A DNA stretch of 64,000 nt from assembly GCF_034377285.1 (NCBI RefSeq), contig NZ_CP139715.1, positions 3,952,001-4,016,000 on the forward strand, given 5' to 3'. Shown here piece after piece: positions 46,590-56,667 of this stretch. This DNA is from Thalassobaculum sp. OXR-137 (GTDB lineage: Bacteria; Pseudomonadota; Alphaproteobacteria; Thalassobaculales; Thalassobaculaceae). The position numbers and the translations under genes were made by a program. The notes under the pieces are model-generated. The model had not been told where the DNA came from. It did no database searches and worked only from the letters and a program-made list of their open reading frames with translations. The number at the start of each line of letters is the position of its first letter. Position 1 is the stretch's first letter.

Positions 46590-48482
46590 ATGCTCCAGTT
46601 TATTCGTTCCAAGGTCTCCTCGATCTTCGTCAAGATTCTGTTCGTCCTGCTGATCGCGAGCTTCGCGATCTGGGGCATCGGCGACACGATCTTCGGCAGC
46701 CCCGCCGGCCGCGCCGCGGTCGAGGTCGACGGCGACGTGCGGGTCACCGCGGTCGAGGCGGCGGAGGAGTTCGACCGGTCGCGCCGGCGTCTGGGCATTC
46801 CGCTGACCGTGGATCAGGCGATCCAGCTCGGCCTGCTCGACCAGACCCTGCAGAACCTGACGGTGCAGAGCCTGATGGTCGTGGCGACCAACCGGCTCGG
46901 CCTGTCCGCGAGCGACGAGCAGATCGTCCAGCTCATCCACCGGCAGTTCCGCGACAGCCTGGGTCAGTTCGATCGCACCGCCTACCAGACCTTCCTGGCC
47001 TCGAACGGCTGGAGCGAGTCGGAGTTCGTCTCCCGCGCCCGCCGCGACCTGGCCCGCAACCAGCTCATCGGCGCCGTGGCCGCCGGCAGCGAGAAGACCG
47101 TGCCTGACGCGATCGTTAAGACGCTGCACGACTATCGCGAGGAGCGCCGGATCGCGGCGGCGGTGCGCATCGACGCCTCCGCCCTGCCCGCCCCCGAGCA
47201 GCCGGACGAGGCGGCGCTGAGCGCCTATTACGAAGAGCGCAAGAAGGACTACGAGACGCCGGAATACCGCGGCGTGAGCTGGCTGGCGGTCTCGCCCCAG
47301 TCGATCGCCCAGTCCATGGAGATCCCCGAGGACGAGCTGCGGGAGCTGTTCGAGGAGCGCAAGGCGAGCTTCGACACCCGGGGAACGCGCACGGTCGACC
47401 AGGCCCTGTTCGCCGACCAGGACGCGGCCGGCGCCGCCTATGACCGGATCCAGGCGGGCGAGGATTTCGCCGCGGTGGCCGAAGAGGTCACCGGCATGTC
47501 CGCCGCCGAACTCGATTTCGGTCAGGTGACCCGCAGCGACCTGCCCGAAGGCACCGCCGAGGCGGTCTTCGCCCTCACCGAGCCGGGCTCGGTGACGGAG
47601 CCGGTGGAAAGCCCGTTCGGCTGGCACCTGTTCCGCATCCGCGAGGCCGAGGTCGGCGCGCCGGCAAGCTTCGAGGACGTGCGCGACGACCTGAGGCGCG
47701 AAGTCGCCCTGGAACGGGCCTATGACGAGGTCTTCGAGCGCTCCAACGCCGTGGAGGACGCGCTCGCCGCCGGGTCCACCCTGGAGGAAGCGGCCCGGTC
47801 GCTGAACATCCCGCTGAACCAGATCCCCTTCGTCGCCCGCGACGGCAGTCAGCCGGCCGGCGGCATCGTCACCACCCTGCCCGGCGAGCCGTTCCTGCGG
47901 ACCGCCTTCGAGACCGAGACGGGCACCCAGAGCACGCTGACCGAAACCCGCGACGGCACCTATTTCATCCTGCGCGTCGATGGCGTCGAGCCGCCGCGGA
48001 TTCCCGAACTCGGGCAGGTCCGCCCGGCGGTGCTCGCCGATTGGGACACGGAACAGCGTCTGGAGCGGGCGGAGGACATCGCCGACGAGATCGTCGCCGC
48101 CGTGAAGGCCGGCACGCCGCTCGCCGAGGCCGCCGCCGAGCACGACCTGACGGTCGAGCGTCTGCCGGCGATCACCCGCCAGGGCCAGGGCCTGACCCCC
48201 GGCTGGCCGCCGGCCGTCGCGGGCGCCCTGTTCGAGCAGAAGGCCGGCGGCGCCAGCGCCGTCAGCAGCGACCAGGGCGCCGCCGTGGTCACCCTGGTCG
48301 AGGTCATCGAGGGCGGCGGCTCCATGGCGGGGCCGCAGGACCAGGTCCGGGCCGAGATTGCCGGCGCCGTCTCCAACGACCTGATCGAGCTGCTGCTCGC
48401 CGATCTGGAAAGCCGCCACGAGGTCACCGTCAATCCGGGTGCCGTGCGTCAGCTCTTCACCGTGAACGAAGGCGCGCAATGA
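46590..48482 (+). CDS. PpiD/SurA-type peptidyl-prolyl isomerase, membrane-anchored
   Basis: The 630-aa product has one N-terminal membrane anchor (VKILFVLLIASFAIWGIGDTIFG at about 13-35), a SurA_N-like chaperone region (about 40-230) and a parvulin-type PPIC domain (about 260-380, with DFGQVTRSDLPEGTAEAVFAL and FGWHLFRI). A second, degenerate parvulin-like region follows. It would help fold outer-membrane and periplasmic proteins at the Sec exit, fitting nearby secG. Start 46590 begins the conserved MLQFIRSKVSS; it overlaps trpE by four bases. Confidence 0.9.
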   Translation: MLQFIRSKVSSIFVKILFVLLIASFAIWGIGDTIFGSPAGRAAVEVDGDVRVTAVEAAEEFDRSRRRLGIPLTVDQAIQLGLLDQTLQNLTVQSLMVVATNRLGLSASDEQIVQLIHRQFRDSLGQFDRTAYQTFLASNGWSESEFVSRARRDLARNQLIGAVAAGSEKTVPDAIVKTLHDYREERRIAAAVRIDASALPAPEQPDEAALSAYYEERKKDYETPEYRGVSWLAVSPQSIAQSMEIPEDELRELFEERKASFDTRGTRTVDQALFADQDAAGAAYDRIQAGEDFAAVAEEVTGMSAAELDFGQVTRSDLPEGTAEAVFALTEPGSVTEPVESPFGWHLFRIREAEVGAPASFEDVRDDLRREVALERAYDEVFERSNAVEDALAAGSTLEEAARSLNIPLNQIPFVARDGSQPAGGIVTTLPGEPFLRTAFETETGTQSTLTETRDGTYFILRVDGVEPPRIPELGQVRPAVLADWDTEQRLERAEDIADEIVAAVKAGTPLAEAAAEHDLTVERLPAITRQGQGLTPGWPPAVAGALFEQKAGGASAVSSDQGAAVVTLVEVIEGGGSMAGPQDQVRAEIAGAVSNDLIELLLADLESRHEVTVNPGAVRQLFTVNEGAQ

Positions 48483-49984
48483 CCACCAGTCCCGATTTCG
48501 ACGCGTTCCGAGAGGCCTACGACGCAGGACGGGCGCAGGTGGTCTGGACCACCCTGGTCGCCGATCTGGAGACGCCGGTCTCCGCCATGATGAAGCTGGC
48601 GGACGGCCGGGCGAACGCCTTCCTGCTGGAATCCGTCGAGGGCGGCGCGGTGCGCGGCCGCTACTCGATCATCGGCCTGAAGCCGGACCTGATCTGGCGG
48701 TTCTACAAGGACAAGGCGGAGATCAACCGGCAGGCCCGGGTCGACACCGACGCCTTCGAGCCGCTGTCGGAGCCGCCGCTGGCCTCCCTGCGGGCGCTGA
48801 TCGCCGAGAGCCGCATCGACCTGCCGGCCGAGGTGCCGCCGATGGCGGCCGGCCTGTTCGGCTATATGGGCTACGACGCCATCCGCCTGTTCGAGGACAT
48901 TCCGGACAACAACCCGGACACCCTCGGCATCCAGGACGGCATCATGCTGCGGCCGACCATCGTCTGCGTGTTCGACAACATCGACGACATGGTCACCATC
49001 ATCACCCCGGTCTATCCGGACGCCGAGATGGGCGCGCGGGCGGCCTATGCGGCGGCGGCGGAGCGGCTGGCCGACGTGGTCTCCGATTTCGAGCGCTCCC
49101 TGCCCTACCGCCGCGAGCGGCCGGGGGCGGTCGACGCCCTGCCGGAGCCGGTCTCCAATACCGGACGCGAGCAGTATCACGAGATGGTCCGCCGGACCGT
49201 CGAGTACATCAACGCCGGCGACGCCTTCCAGGTGGTGCCGTCGCACCGGATGTCGGTGCCGTTCACCCTGCCGCCCTTCGCGCTGTACCGCTCGCTGCGG
49301 CGGCTGAATCCCTCGCCCTTCCTGTTCTTCTTCGATTTCGGCGCCTATTCGATCGTCGGCTCCAGCCCGGAGATCCTGGTGCGGCTGCGCGACGGGGTGG
49401 TGACGATCCGCCCGCTCGCCGGCACCCGCAAGCGCGGCGAGACCCCGGAAGAGGACAAGGCCCTGGCCGAGGAGCTGCTGGCTGATCCGAAGGAACGGGC
49501 CGAGCATCTCATGCTGCTCGATCTGGGCCGCAACGACGTGGGCCGGGTGGCCAAGATCGGCACGGTGGAGGTGAAGGACCAGTTCACCATCGAGCGCTAC
49601 AGCCACGTCATGCACATCGCCAGCCACGTGGACGGCGAGCTGGCCGAGGACAAGGACGTGCTGGAAGCCCTGTTCGCCGGCTTCCCGGCGGGCACGGTGT
49701 CCGGCGCGCCCAAGGTCCGGGCGATGGAGATCATCGACGAGCTGGAAGTGTCGCGCCGCGGCGTCTATGCGGGGGCCGTGGGCTATCTCTCGGCCAACGC
49801 CATGGACACCTGCATCGCCCTGCGCACCGCCCTGGTGAAGGACGGCACCATGTACGTCCAGGCCGGCGGCGGCGTGGTCGCCGACAGCGACCCCGAGGCC
49901 GAATGGCAGGAAACCCAGAACAAGGCCCGCGCCCTCATCCGCGCGGCCCAGGAAGCGGTGCGCTTCGCGGCAAGGCGGAGCTGA
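48479..49984 (+). CDS. trpE: Anthranilate synthase component I
   Basis: TrpE makes anthranilate from chorismate, with ammonia from TrpG. The 501-aa product has the N-terminal domain (AFLLESVEGGAVRGRYSIIG in part, including the LLES feedback-type motif) and the chorismate-binding domain: PLAGTRKRGETPEED, DLGRNDVGRVAKIGTV and FPAGTVSGAPKVRAMEII. The start overlaps the ppiD-like stop (ATGA), so the two are translated together. No leader peptide or attenuator is seen, and trpG is not in the window. Confidence 0.96.
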   Translation: MTTSPDFDAFREAYDAGRAQVVWTTLVADLETPVSAMMKLADGRANAFLLESVEGGAVRGRYSIIGLKPDLIWRFYKDKAEINRQARVDTDAFEPLSEPPLASLRALIAESRIDLPAEVPPMAAGLFGYMGYDAIRLFEDIPDNNPDTLGIQDGIMLRPTIVCVFDNIDDMVTIITPVYPDAEMGARAAYAAAAERLADVVSDFERSLPYRRERPGAVDALPEPVSNTGREQYHEMVRRTVEYINAGDAFQVVPSHRMSVPFTLPPFALYRSLRRLNPSPFLFFFDFGAYSIVGSSPEILVRLRDGVVTIRPLAGTRKRGETPEEDKALAEELLADPKERAEHLMLLDLGRNDVGRVAKIGTVEVKDQFTIERYSHVMHIASHVDGELAEDKDVLEALFAGFPAGTVSGAPKVRAMEIIDELEVSRRGVYAGAVGYLSANAMDTCIALRTALVKDGTMYVQAGGGVVADSDPEAEWQETQNKARALIRAAQEAVRFAARRS

Positions 49985-50006
49985 CCCGCCTAATCTCTAA
50001 ACATGT

Positions 50007-50079
50007 GTCATCCCGAACTCGTTTCGGGACCTCACGTGCGTCGATGCCGTTGGAGGTCCCGAAACAAGTTCGGGATGAC
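50007..50079. repeat. Large intergenic palindrome
   Basis: Arms of 27 bases (50007-50033 and 50053-50079) match with one difference around a 19-base loop. They start GTCATCCCGAACTCGTTTCG and end CAAGTTCGGGATGAC. It lies between the converging ends of trpE and the MFS gene and could terminate both. The TCATCCCG start recalls the elements at 28330-28465. Confidence 0.8.
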
Positions 50080-50105
50080 GGTTAAAACGGATGAGTGGGT
50101 AGCCC

Positions 50106-51338
50106 CTACTCCGCCGGCTGGGCCACCGGCTCGGTGCGCCGCCCCGCCGGCAGCAGCAGCCCCGCAACAGCGCCACCCGCCGCGAACAGGGCCAGCAGCA
50201 CTAGCAGCGGCTCGAAATCGCCGGCCATGTCGTAAAGCTGGCCCACCAGCGGCACGCTGATCGCCGACACGCCCAGCGACACCAGGAACTTCACCCCGAA
50301 GGCGGTGCCGCGCCAGGCCGGCGGCGAGTAGCGGGCGAACAGGCTGTTCTCGGCCGGCACGAAGGCGGTGTTGGTCAGCACCATCATCGCCGCCACCGGC
50401 AGCAGCAGCGGCCCGGCCAGGGTCGCGGCCACCGCCAGGAACGGGATCTGCAGCGCCCAGCAGGTGATGTAGACCCGCTTCAGGTCGAACCGGTCGGCCA
50501 TCCAGCCGCCCAGCACCTGCGCCAGCGCCGACACCGCGTAGATCAGCGAGACCAGCACGCCGACCCCGGCGGTGGTCTCGACCATGCCGACCAGCCGCTG
50601 GTCGAACAGCTTGGGCATGGCGAAGGAGGTCGACTGGTAGATCAGACCGGACAGGGCGATCGTCACCATCAGCACCAGGGCGCCGCGCAGCATGTCGCCA
50701 CGGCTGGCCTCCCTGGCGGCTGCGTGATGGACCGCCCGGTTGTCCTCCACCAGACCGAACAGGATCGAGACGACCAAGCCGACGCCGACCAGCACGCAGA
50801 TCGCCCCGGGCACGAAGAACGCCCACTGCCAGCCGAAGGCGGCGGCGAGCGTGCCGGCGACCACGGCCCCGCCGGCGGTCCCCAGCGAGCCGAACACGCC
50901 GTTGATGCCGAGCGCGCGGCCCCGGGTCGCCGGGTCGCGGGTGACCCAGGCGATGCCGACCGGGTGGTAGATCGAGGCGAACAGCCCGATGCCGCCCAGG
51001 CCGACCGCCATGGCGAACGGCCCGTCGGCGAAGCCGGTGGCGACGCACATGCCGCCGGTGCCCAGGAAGAACAACGCCATCATCCCCGGCGCGCTCCACC
51101 GGTCGGCCAGCCAGCCGGCGGGGACCGCGGCGGCGCCGAACAGGATCTGGCTGACCAGCATCAGCGCGATCAGGTCGCCGAACCGCATGTCCCAGGCGCT
51201 CTCCAGCGACAGGACGACCGTCGGATAGAGCAGCATCAGCAGATGCGAGAAGGTATGGCCGACACAGGAGAAGCCGAGCGCAAACCGGGACGAGACCGGC
51301 ATGGACGAAACGGGCACGGGCGAGACGGGGCTGGACAT
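50106..51338 (-). CDS. MFS transporter
   Basis: The 410-aa product has about twelve membrane helices and the MFS loop motif in both halves: GWLADRWSAPG after helix 2 and GGWMADRFDLKRV after helix 8. The IGLFASIYHPVGIAW segment recalls the fosmidomycin-resistance-like (Fsr) group. The substrate is not known. AGAGGA stands upstream of the ATG. No regulator is adjacent. Confidence 0.88.
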   Translation of the reverse strand: MSSPVSPVPVSSMPVSSRFALGFSCVGHTFSHLLMLLYPTVVLSLESAWDMRFGDLIALMLVSQILFGAAAVPAGWLADRWSAPGMMALFFLGTGGMCVATGFADGPFAMAVGLGGIGLFASIYHPVGIAWVTRDPATRGRALGINGVFGSLGTAGGAVVAGTLAAAFGWQWAFFVPGAICVLVGVGLVVSILFGLVEDNRAVHHAAAREASRGDMLRGALVLMVTIALSGLIYQSTSFAMPKLFDQRLVGMVETTAGVGVLVSLIYAVSALAQVLGGWMADRFDLKRVYITCWALQIPFLAVAATLAGPLLLPVAAMMVLTNTAFVPAENSLFARYSPPAWRGTAFGVKFLVSLGVSAISVPLVGQLYDMAGDFEPLLVLLALFAAGGAVAGLLLPAGRRTEPVAQPAE

Positions 51339-51439
51339 GGGCGCTTCCTCTTTCGTCCGTTATCCCACGCAACGCAAAGTGGCGACAAGACGCCGCCATG
51401 CGCTTGCGGTGGGCCATCGGGCTTTCTAGAGTCGGATCC

Positions 51440-51736
51440 ATGGCGGGATCGGGGACATCGAGCGGAAAGGCGGCGGCAAAGAAACCGGCTGGTAAAGGCT
51501 CGGCGGCCACGCCCGGGCCGACGGCCGCCCAGCGGGCCTGGCTCGCCCGCGGCCTCGACCAGCCCGGCGGCAAGCTGCCGCTCTTCGACCGAAACGGCCA
51601 GCGGGTGAACGCCCGGATGGTGCGGGCCTGCCTCGACCGGGGATGGGCGGAGCCCTGGTTCGAGAACCCGCTCAAACCCGACTGGCTGGTCTGCAAACTG
51701 ACCCGGAATGGTCGCAGGATCGTCGGCGGTCAGTAA
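51440..51736 (+). CDS. Small basic protein, winged-helix-like
   Basis: From ATG 51440 the product is 98 aa (an ATG at 51398 would add 14). The first 25 residues are Lys/Ala/Gly-rich; the rest (ARMVRACLDRGWAEPW, then DWLVCKLTRNGRRIV) has the helix-strand pattern of a small winged helix. Neither start has a clear ribosome site. It may bind nucleic acid. I do not recognise a family. Confidence 0.55.
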   Translation: MAGSGTSSGKAAAKKPAGKGSAATPGPTAAQRAWLARGLDQPGGKLPLFDRNGQRVNARMVRACLDRGWAEPWFENPLKPDWLVCKLTRNGRRIVGGQ

Positions 51737-51818
51737 CTTACGGCACTTCACCCGCTGGACAGGCTCCCTTCCCCCGGCCACTATCCCTCGGCCTTAGGGG
51801 GGCCGCACGGGGGACCGC

Positions 51819-52316
51819 ATGACGCTCGACGACTACCTGACCGTGATCGCCGCCAGCAAGCCGGACGACTGGCGCGCCACGGTGCTGCCGACCTTCATGT
51901 TCCGGGTCGTGCCGATCCGAGCCTCCGGCGGCGGCACCGTCGATTTCGAGCTGCAGGAGCACACCACCACCCTCACCTTCCTGCGCGACGTGCGCTTCGG
52001 CATGGCCTGGGGGCTGGTCGGCGACAAGAACTACAAGGAGGAATGGGTCGACAAGCTGCCCAACAAGCGGGCCCAGGGCGTGCTGATCGATTTCCTGTTC
52101 AACGGCGCCATGGTCTACCGCGACATGCTGGTGGCGGTCGACGGCTGGCGCTGCATCCTGCCCCAGCCGGTCAACGAGACCGGCCCGGTCTTCAAGGTGC
52201 CGCAGCGCCGCGTGACCATCGCCAAGCTGGTGCACCAGCTCGTCGGGCCGGAGACCAATTTCGACTCCTACTTCAAGCGCGTAGGCATGCAGGTCGACAG
52301 CCAGCCCTGGCCTTGA
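51819..52316 (+). CDS. Conserved-looking protein of unknown function
   Basis: The 165-aa product is a compact globular protein without membrane helices. It has an even composition and good codon use (MTLDDYLTVIAASKPDDWRA; FRVVPIRASGGGTVDFELQ; TNFDSYFKRVGMQVDSQ). I cannot assign a domain. It stands alone between a small basic protein and a convergent aldolase. Confidence 0.72.
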   Translation: MTLDDYLTVIAASKPDDWRATVLPTFMFRVVPIRASGGGTVDFELQEHTTTLTFLRDVRFGMAWGLVGDKNYKEEWVDKLPNKRAQGVLIDFLFNGAMVYRDMLVAVDGWRCILPQPVNETGPVFKVPQRRVTIAKLVHQLVGPETNFDSYFKRVGMQVDSQPWP

Positions 52317-52403
52317 GTCGTTTAAATTCAGTGAGATAAACGAACGCATTCATCCGATCTCTCAGATGAAGGCGTTGTCGTTCCGACCTGTCCGGCGGCC
52401 GGA

Positions 52404-53171
52404 TCAGTCCTTGTAGTCGGGCTCGTCCCGGTCCAGCAGCCGCATCAGCGCGGCGAAATGCCGGTGCGCCTGGGCCCGCTCGGAATTGGACGACATCTGG
52501 TCGGCGGTCATCCGGGCCACGTCCTGAGGCACCCGGCGCAGCGGCGCATGGGTCGACATGGCGATGACCTGCGCCTGAGCGGCACGCTCCAGGTAATAGA
52601 GATCGTCGAAGGCCTCGGCGATGTTGCGGCCGGTCACCACCACGCCGTGATTGGCCAGGAACGCCACCCGCTTGCCGCCCTGCAGGGACGCGGCGATGCG
52701 CTCGCCCTCGGAATCGTCCAACGCCAACCCGTTGTACAGGTCGTCATAGGCGATCTGGTCGTAGAACTTCAGCGAGGTCTGCAGCACCGGCTCCAGCCGC
52801 CCCGCCTCCAGCATGGTGATCGCCGTGGCGTAGGGCATGTGGGTGTGCAGCACGACCTTGGCGTCCGGCACCAGCCGGTGGATGTGATAGTGGATGAAGA
52901 AGGCGGTCGGCTCCGGCGGCTCCTTGCCGTCGACGGCATTGCCCTCGGCGTCGACTTCCACCAGATCGCTCGCCCGCACCTCCGACCAGTGATAGCCGTG
53001 CGGGTTCAGCAGGAAGCGGTCGTCCTCGCCCGGGATCACCGCGGAGAAGTGATTGCAGATCCCCTCGTGCATGCCCATGCGCACGGCCCAGCGCAGGGCG
53101 GCCGCCAGCTCGATGCGGGTCTTGGCGCGGGCGTCGAGGCCCTCGGACTCGGGAACGGCGGCAAGCGACAT
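52404..53171 (-). CDS. Class II aldolase/adducin family protein
   Basis: The 255-aa product is of the L-fuculose-phosphate aldolase/adducin fold: NHFSAVIPGEDDRFLLNPHGYHWSEVRASDLVEVD near the start, then the zinc ligands HTHMP with the upstream HYHIH, and the third His in NHGVVVTG. Its length and final part (VARMTADQM) fit the short bacterial class often annotated only by family. The substrate is unknown. The start at 53171 begins the conserved region; a longer frame would run into the tRNA gene. Confidence 0.87.
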   Translation of the reverse strand: MSLAAVPESEGLDARAKTRIELAAALRWAVRMGMHEGICNHFSAVIPGEDDRFLLNPHGYHWSEVRASDLVEVDAEGNAVDGKEPPEPTAFFIHYHIHRLVPDAKVVLHTHMPYATAITMLEAGRLEPVLQTSLKFYDQIAYDDLYNGLALDDSEGERIAASLQGGKRVAFLANHGVVVTGRNIAEAFDDLYYLERAAQAQVIAMSTHAPLRRVPQDVARMTADQMSSNSERAQAHRHFAALMRLLDRDEPDYKD

Positions 53172-53266
53172 GGGTCTCTCCAACGATATCCGGCCCGACA
53201 ATGACCGGGCGTGAAACAGCTCGGAACAAGGTATCGGGGGAGGATGGGGGCGTCGAGAGATCAAGA

Positions 53267-53343
53267 TGGTCGGAGCGGCGGGATTCGAACCCACGACCCC
53301 CACACCCCCAGTGTGGTGCGCTACCAGGCTGCGCTACGCTCCG
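53267..53343 (-). tRNA. tRNA-Pro (GGG)
   Basis: On the minus strand the gene folds as a 77-nt cloverleaf. Acceptor arms are CGGAGCG (53343-53337) and CGCTCCG (53277-53271). The D arm is GCGCAGCCTGGTAGCGC. The anticodon stem CCACA/TGTGG holds the loop CTGGGGG, giving anticodon GGG. The T arm contains GGTTCGAATCC. The ACCA 3' end (53270-53267) is encoded. Confidence 0.96.
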
Positions 53344-53484
53344 ACGCGGCGGACTATAGGCGATCCGCCATGGGGCCACAACACGAAGCGGCCCAGAATT
53401 TCAGCTCTTTTTGATGATTTGTCCGACGGGTGAAACGGGGTCCGGAACAGCACGGCAGGCGCCGATCCCGCCGGACGCGTCGTC

Positions 53485-54000
53485 TCAGCTGCGCGCGGCC
53501 GCCAGCAGCTTTTTCAGGGCGGTCAGTTCGTCCAGCACGGCCTTGATCGCGCTGCGGTCCACGGTCGCCGGCACATCCGCTTCCTCGCCGGCCGCCGCGG
53601 CCGGCTCGGCATCACCCTCATGGCCGTTACCATTACCGTTGCCGTTGCTCGGCGCCGGAGCCATCTCGGCATCGCCGGACTGCACAGCCCGGGCGGTCTC
53701 GCCGGCGGTCGGCATCCGCACCGCGCCTTCGCGCAGAAGCTTCTGCACGCCCTTGATGGTGTAGCCCTCGCGGTACAGCAGCTCCCGGATCCGGCGCAGC
53801 AGCGCGATATCCTCGGGGCGGTAATAGCGCCGCCCGCCGCCGCGCTTCAGCGGCCGGACCTGATTGAACTTGGTTTCCCAGAACCGCAGCACATGCGGCG
53901 GGACATCCAGATCGTCGGCGACTTCGCTGATCGTGCGGAAAGCCGCCGCCGACTTGCCGTTGCGGCGAGGCGCAGAGGAGGTTGCTTGCGTGTCGGCCAT
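53485..54000 (-). CDS. MerR-family transcriptional regulator
   Basis: The 171-aa product has an N-terminal MerR winged helix at about 20-95: [20 protein letters not shown], then [15 protein letters not shown] and [15 protein letters not shown] Gly/Asn/Glu-rich linker and a short C-terminal coil follow, with no metal-binding cysteines. A regulator of this type beside ihfA is a constant feature in alphaproteobacteria. It follows ihfA by 20 bases and its target is unknown. Confidence 0.92.
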   Translation of the reverse strand: MADTQATSSAPRRNGKSAAAFRTISEVADDLDVPPHVLRFWETKFNQVRPLKRGGGRRYYRPEDIALLRRIRELLYREGYTIKGVQKLLREGAVRMPTAGETARAVQSGDAEMAPAPSNGNGNGNGHEGDAEPAAAAGEEADVPATVDRSAIKAVLDELTALKKLLAAARS

Positions 54001-54020
54001 TGCGCCCTACCCCCCCGGGG

Positions 54021-54323
54021 TCAGTCCTCCGACTCTCGGTTGATCCGGTTCTTCAGGACATGGGACGGACGGAACACCAGGACACGGCGCGGCAGGATCG
54101 GAACCTCCTCGCCCGTCTTGGGATTACGGCCGATCCGCTCGCCCTTCTGGCGGACCGAGAAGCTGCCGAACGACGAGATCTTGACCATCTCCCCGCGAAC
54201 CAGCGCTTCAATCATTTCATCAAGAACCGACTCGACGAGATCCGCCGATTCGTTTCGGGACAGGCCGACTTCCTGGTAGACGGCCTCGCTCAAATGAGCG
54301 CGGGTGATCGTTTCGCCGGTCAT
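54021..54323 (-). CDS. ihfA: Integration host factor alpha subunit
   Basis: IHF bends DNA in recombination, transcription and phage transposition. The 100-aa product has the family features: [18 protein letters not shown] at the start, [14 protein letters not shown] in the core and the DNA-minor-groove arm [14 protein letters not shown]. The ATG at 54323 is chosen; a GTG two codons upstream is possible. It stands between fabH and the merR-type gene. IHF is also a host factor for Mu early transcription and transposition. Confidence 0.94.
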   Translation of the reverse strand: MTGETITRAHLSEAVYQEVGLSRNESADLVESVLDEMIEALVRGEMVKISSFGSFSVRQKGERIGRNPKTGEEVPILPRRVLVFRPSHVLKNRINRESED

Positions 54324-54389
54324 GCGCACCCCCGTTGTGGAACAGAACGGTACCCCGAACGAATCGAACCGTCAATTAATTAGGTGATT

Positions 54390-55424
54390 TCAGGCGATTG
54401 GCGCGACTTCCTCGCGTGCCGTCTCGGTCCCGGACCTCTCCATGCGCGCCGGAATGCCGAAACGGACCAGCCCGGCGCCCCAGGCGAGCCCGCCGCCGAT
54501 GGCCTCCAGCAGCAGCAGATCGCCCGGCCGGACCCGGCCGTCGCGCACCGCTTCGTCCAGCGCCAGCGGCACGGACGCGGCCGAGGTATTGGCGTGGCGC
54601 TCGATCGAAACCACCACCTTCTCGGCCGGCAGCTTCATCCGGTTGGCCATCGCGTCGATGATCCGGCGGTTGGCCTGATGCGGGATCAGCCAGTCCACGT
54701 CGGCGGCCGACAGGCCGTTGGCGTCGAGGGATTCGTCGATCACGCCGGACAGCTTGGAGACGGCGTGGCGGAACACTTCCTTGCCGTTCATGCGCACATG
54801 GCCGACGGTCCCGGTGGCGGACGGACCGCCGTCCACATAGAGGATGTCGCGCTCGCGGCCGTCGGAATGCAGATGGGTGGAGAGCACGCCCCAGCCGTCG
54901 CCGGCCGCATCGGTGGCGCGCAGCAGCACCGCGCCCGCCCCGTCGCCGAACAGCACGCAGGTGGTGCGGTCCTCCCAGTCGAGCAGCCGGGAGAAGGTCT
55001 CGGCGCCGATCACCAGGGCGGTGCGGGCCTGGCCCGCCTTCAGGAAGTTGTCCGCCACCGCGAGCGCATAGACGAAGCCGGCGCAGACCGCCTGGACGTC
55101 GAACGCGGCACCGTTGAAAGCGCCCAGCGCCTTCTGGACCTTGGTCGCCGTCGCCGGGAAGGTGTCGTCCGGCGTGGTGGTGGCGACGACGATCAGGTCG
55201 ATGTCCTCGCCTTCCAGCCCCGCCATGTCGAGGGCGTTGCGCGCCGCCTTGATCGCCAGGTCGCTGGTCAGTTCGCCCTCGGCGGCGAGATGGCGTTGCC
55301 GGATCCCGGTGCGCTGGCGGATCCAGTCGTCCGAGGTATCGACCCAGGTCGACAGCTCCTCATTGCTGACCACGCGCTCGGGGAGATAGGACCCGGTCGC
55401 GATCATCAGGGACCGTTTCATCAT
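54390..55424 (-). CDS. fabH: 3-oxoacyl-ACP synthase III
   Basis: FabH starts fatty-acid synthesis by joining acetyl-CoA and malonyl-ACP. The 344-aa product has the catalytic triad: Cys114 in AVCAGF, His in [10 protein letters not shown] and Asn in [13 protein letters not shown]. Its start overlaps the plsX stop, the typical plsX-fabH pair linking phospholipid and fatty-acid synthesis. An acidic/basic tail of about 12 residues extends beyond the usual end. Confidence 0.96.
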   Translation of the reverse strand: MMKRSLMIATGSYLPERVVSNEELSTWVDTSDDWIRQRTGIRQRHLAAEGELTSDLAIKAARNALDMAGLEGEDIDLIVVATTTPDDTFPATATKVQKALGAFNGAAFDVQAVCAGFVYALAVADNFLKAGQARTALVIGAETFSRLLDWEDRTTCVLFGDGAGAVLLRATDAAGDGWGVLSTHLHSDGRERDILYVDGGPSATGTVGHVRMNGKEVFRHAVSKLSGVIDESLDANGLSAADVDWLIPHQANRRIIDAMANRMKLPAEKVVVSIERHANTSAASVPLALDEAVRDGRVRPGDLLLLEAIGGGLAWGAGLVRFGIPARMERSGTETAREEVAPIA

Positions 55425-56482
55425 GCCGTTGCCACCGCTGTTGGTTGCTCGTCCGGCCGATCGAGGCGGCCGTTGGTCAATTCTTCGCGGACTTTCTCAA
55501 GGAATCCATAACGCTTCATGTCCGCCGCGACGCCGATCGCGTTGGCGAAGCCGAGCGCGTCGGTACCGCCATGGCTCTTCACCGCGATGCCGTTGAGGCC
55601 GAGGAACATCGCGCCGTTGTAGCGCCGCGGGTCCATGCGCTGCCGGAGCTGGCCGACCGCGCCGCGGGCGAACAGGTAGCCGAGCTTGGACAGCAGCGAA
55701 TTGCGGAACGCGTCGCGCAGAAACTGGCCGATGAGCCGCGAGGTGCCTTCCGCCGTCTTCAGCGCGATGTTGCCGGAGAAACCGTCGGTCACGACCACGT
55801 CGACCGTGCCGGCCGGAATGTCGTCGCCCTCGACGAATCCGTGGAACTCGAAGGGCATGTCCGTCATGCCGCGCAGGATGGTCGCCGCCTCGCGGACCGA
55901 GTCGTTGCCCTTCTGCTCCTCGATGCCGACGTTGAGGATGCCGACCACCGGCCGCTCCAGCCCCAGCACCGTGCGCACGAAAATCTGGCCCATGATGGCG
56001 AACTGCACGAGGTTGGTCGCGTCGCAGGTGATGTTGGCGCCCAGGTCCAGCATGGCGCTTTCGCCGCGCCGGGTCGGGAAGAACCCGGCGATCGCCGGCC
56101 GGTCGATCCCCGGCATCGGCCGCAGCACGAGCTTGGCGATGGCCATCAGCGCACCCGTGTTGCCGGCGGAGACCACGCCGTCGGCCTTGCCCTGGCCGAC
56201 CAGGTCGATGGCCAGGCGCATGCTCGAGCCCTTGCCCTGGCGCAGCGCCACGGACGGCTTGTCCTCGTCGGCAATGACCTTGTCCGTATGGATGATCTCC
56301 GGCGACTGCGCCTTCAGCCGCTTGGTCTTGTCCACCAGCGGTCGCAGGCGTGCCTCGTCGCCCACCAGGATGATCTTGAGATCGGGGCTCCGCTCCAGAG
56401 CGATTTCGGCACCTTGGACGACCATGTCCGGTGCCTTATCCCCACCCATAGCGTCCAGTGCGATCGTCAGACCGTCCGACAC
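55421..56482 (-). CDS. plsX: Phosphate acyltransferase PlsX
   Basis: PlsX makes acyl-phosphate from acyl-ACP for phospholipid synthesis. The 353-aa product has [12 protein letters not shown] at the start, the [10 protein letters not shown] segment, DLGAN and [14 protein letters not shown]. Length is standard. In many bacteria rpmF stands between the DUF177 gene and plsX; here the 185-bp gap (56483-56667) contains no L32-like ORF. Confidence 0.96.
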   Translation of the reverse strand: MSDGLTIALDAMGGDKAPDMVVQGAEIALERSPDLKIILVGDEARLRPLVDKTKRLKAQSPEIIHTDKVIADEDKPSVALRQGKGSSMRLAIDLVGQGKADGVVSAGNTGALMAIAKLVLRPMPGIDRPAIAGFFPTRRGESAMLDLGANITCDATNLVQFAIMGQIFVRTVLGLERPVVGILNVGIEEQKGNDSVREAATILRGMTDMPFEFHGFVEGDDIPAGTVDVVVTDGFSGNIALKTAEGTSRLIGQFLRDAFRNSLLSKLGYLFARGAVGQLRQRMDPRRYNGAMFLGLNGIAVKSHGGTDALGFANAIGVAADMKRYGFLEKVREELTNGRLDRPDEQPTAVATA

Positions 56483-56667
56483 TCGTCGACCCTCATCGTC
56501 GCTTCTCCAACGGTCCCCAGTCCCCCCAGACCGGTTGAATCGATCGTGCGGACTCTAGCCTTCCAGCCGCCGCGCGTCGACCGCTGCCGGAAAAACTCCC
56601 CGGCCCGCCCGGCTCTCGCGAACCGGGCGCGTCTTGTACGCCACATCTGCCCCACCGGACAACCACG

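Noticed and set aside
56467-56655. A 62-codon frame in the plsX-DUF177 gap as ribosomal protein L32
   Set aside because: It has no L32 sequence features (no Lys-rich N-terminus of the L32 type and no matching length or pattern).
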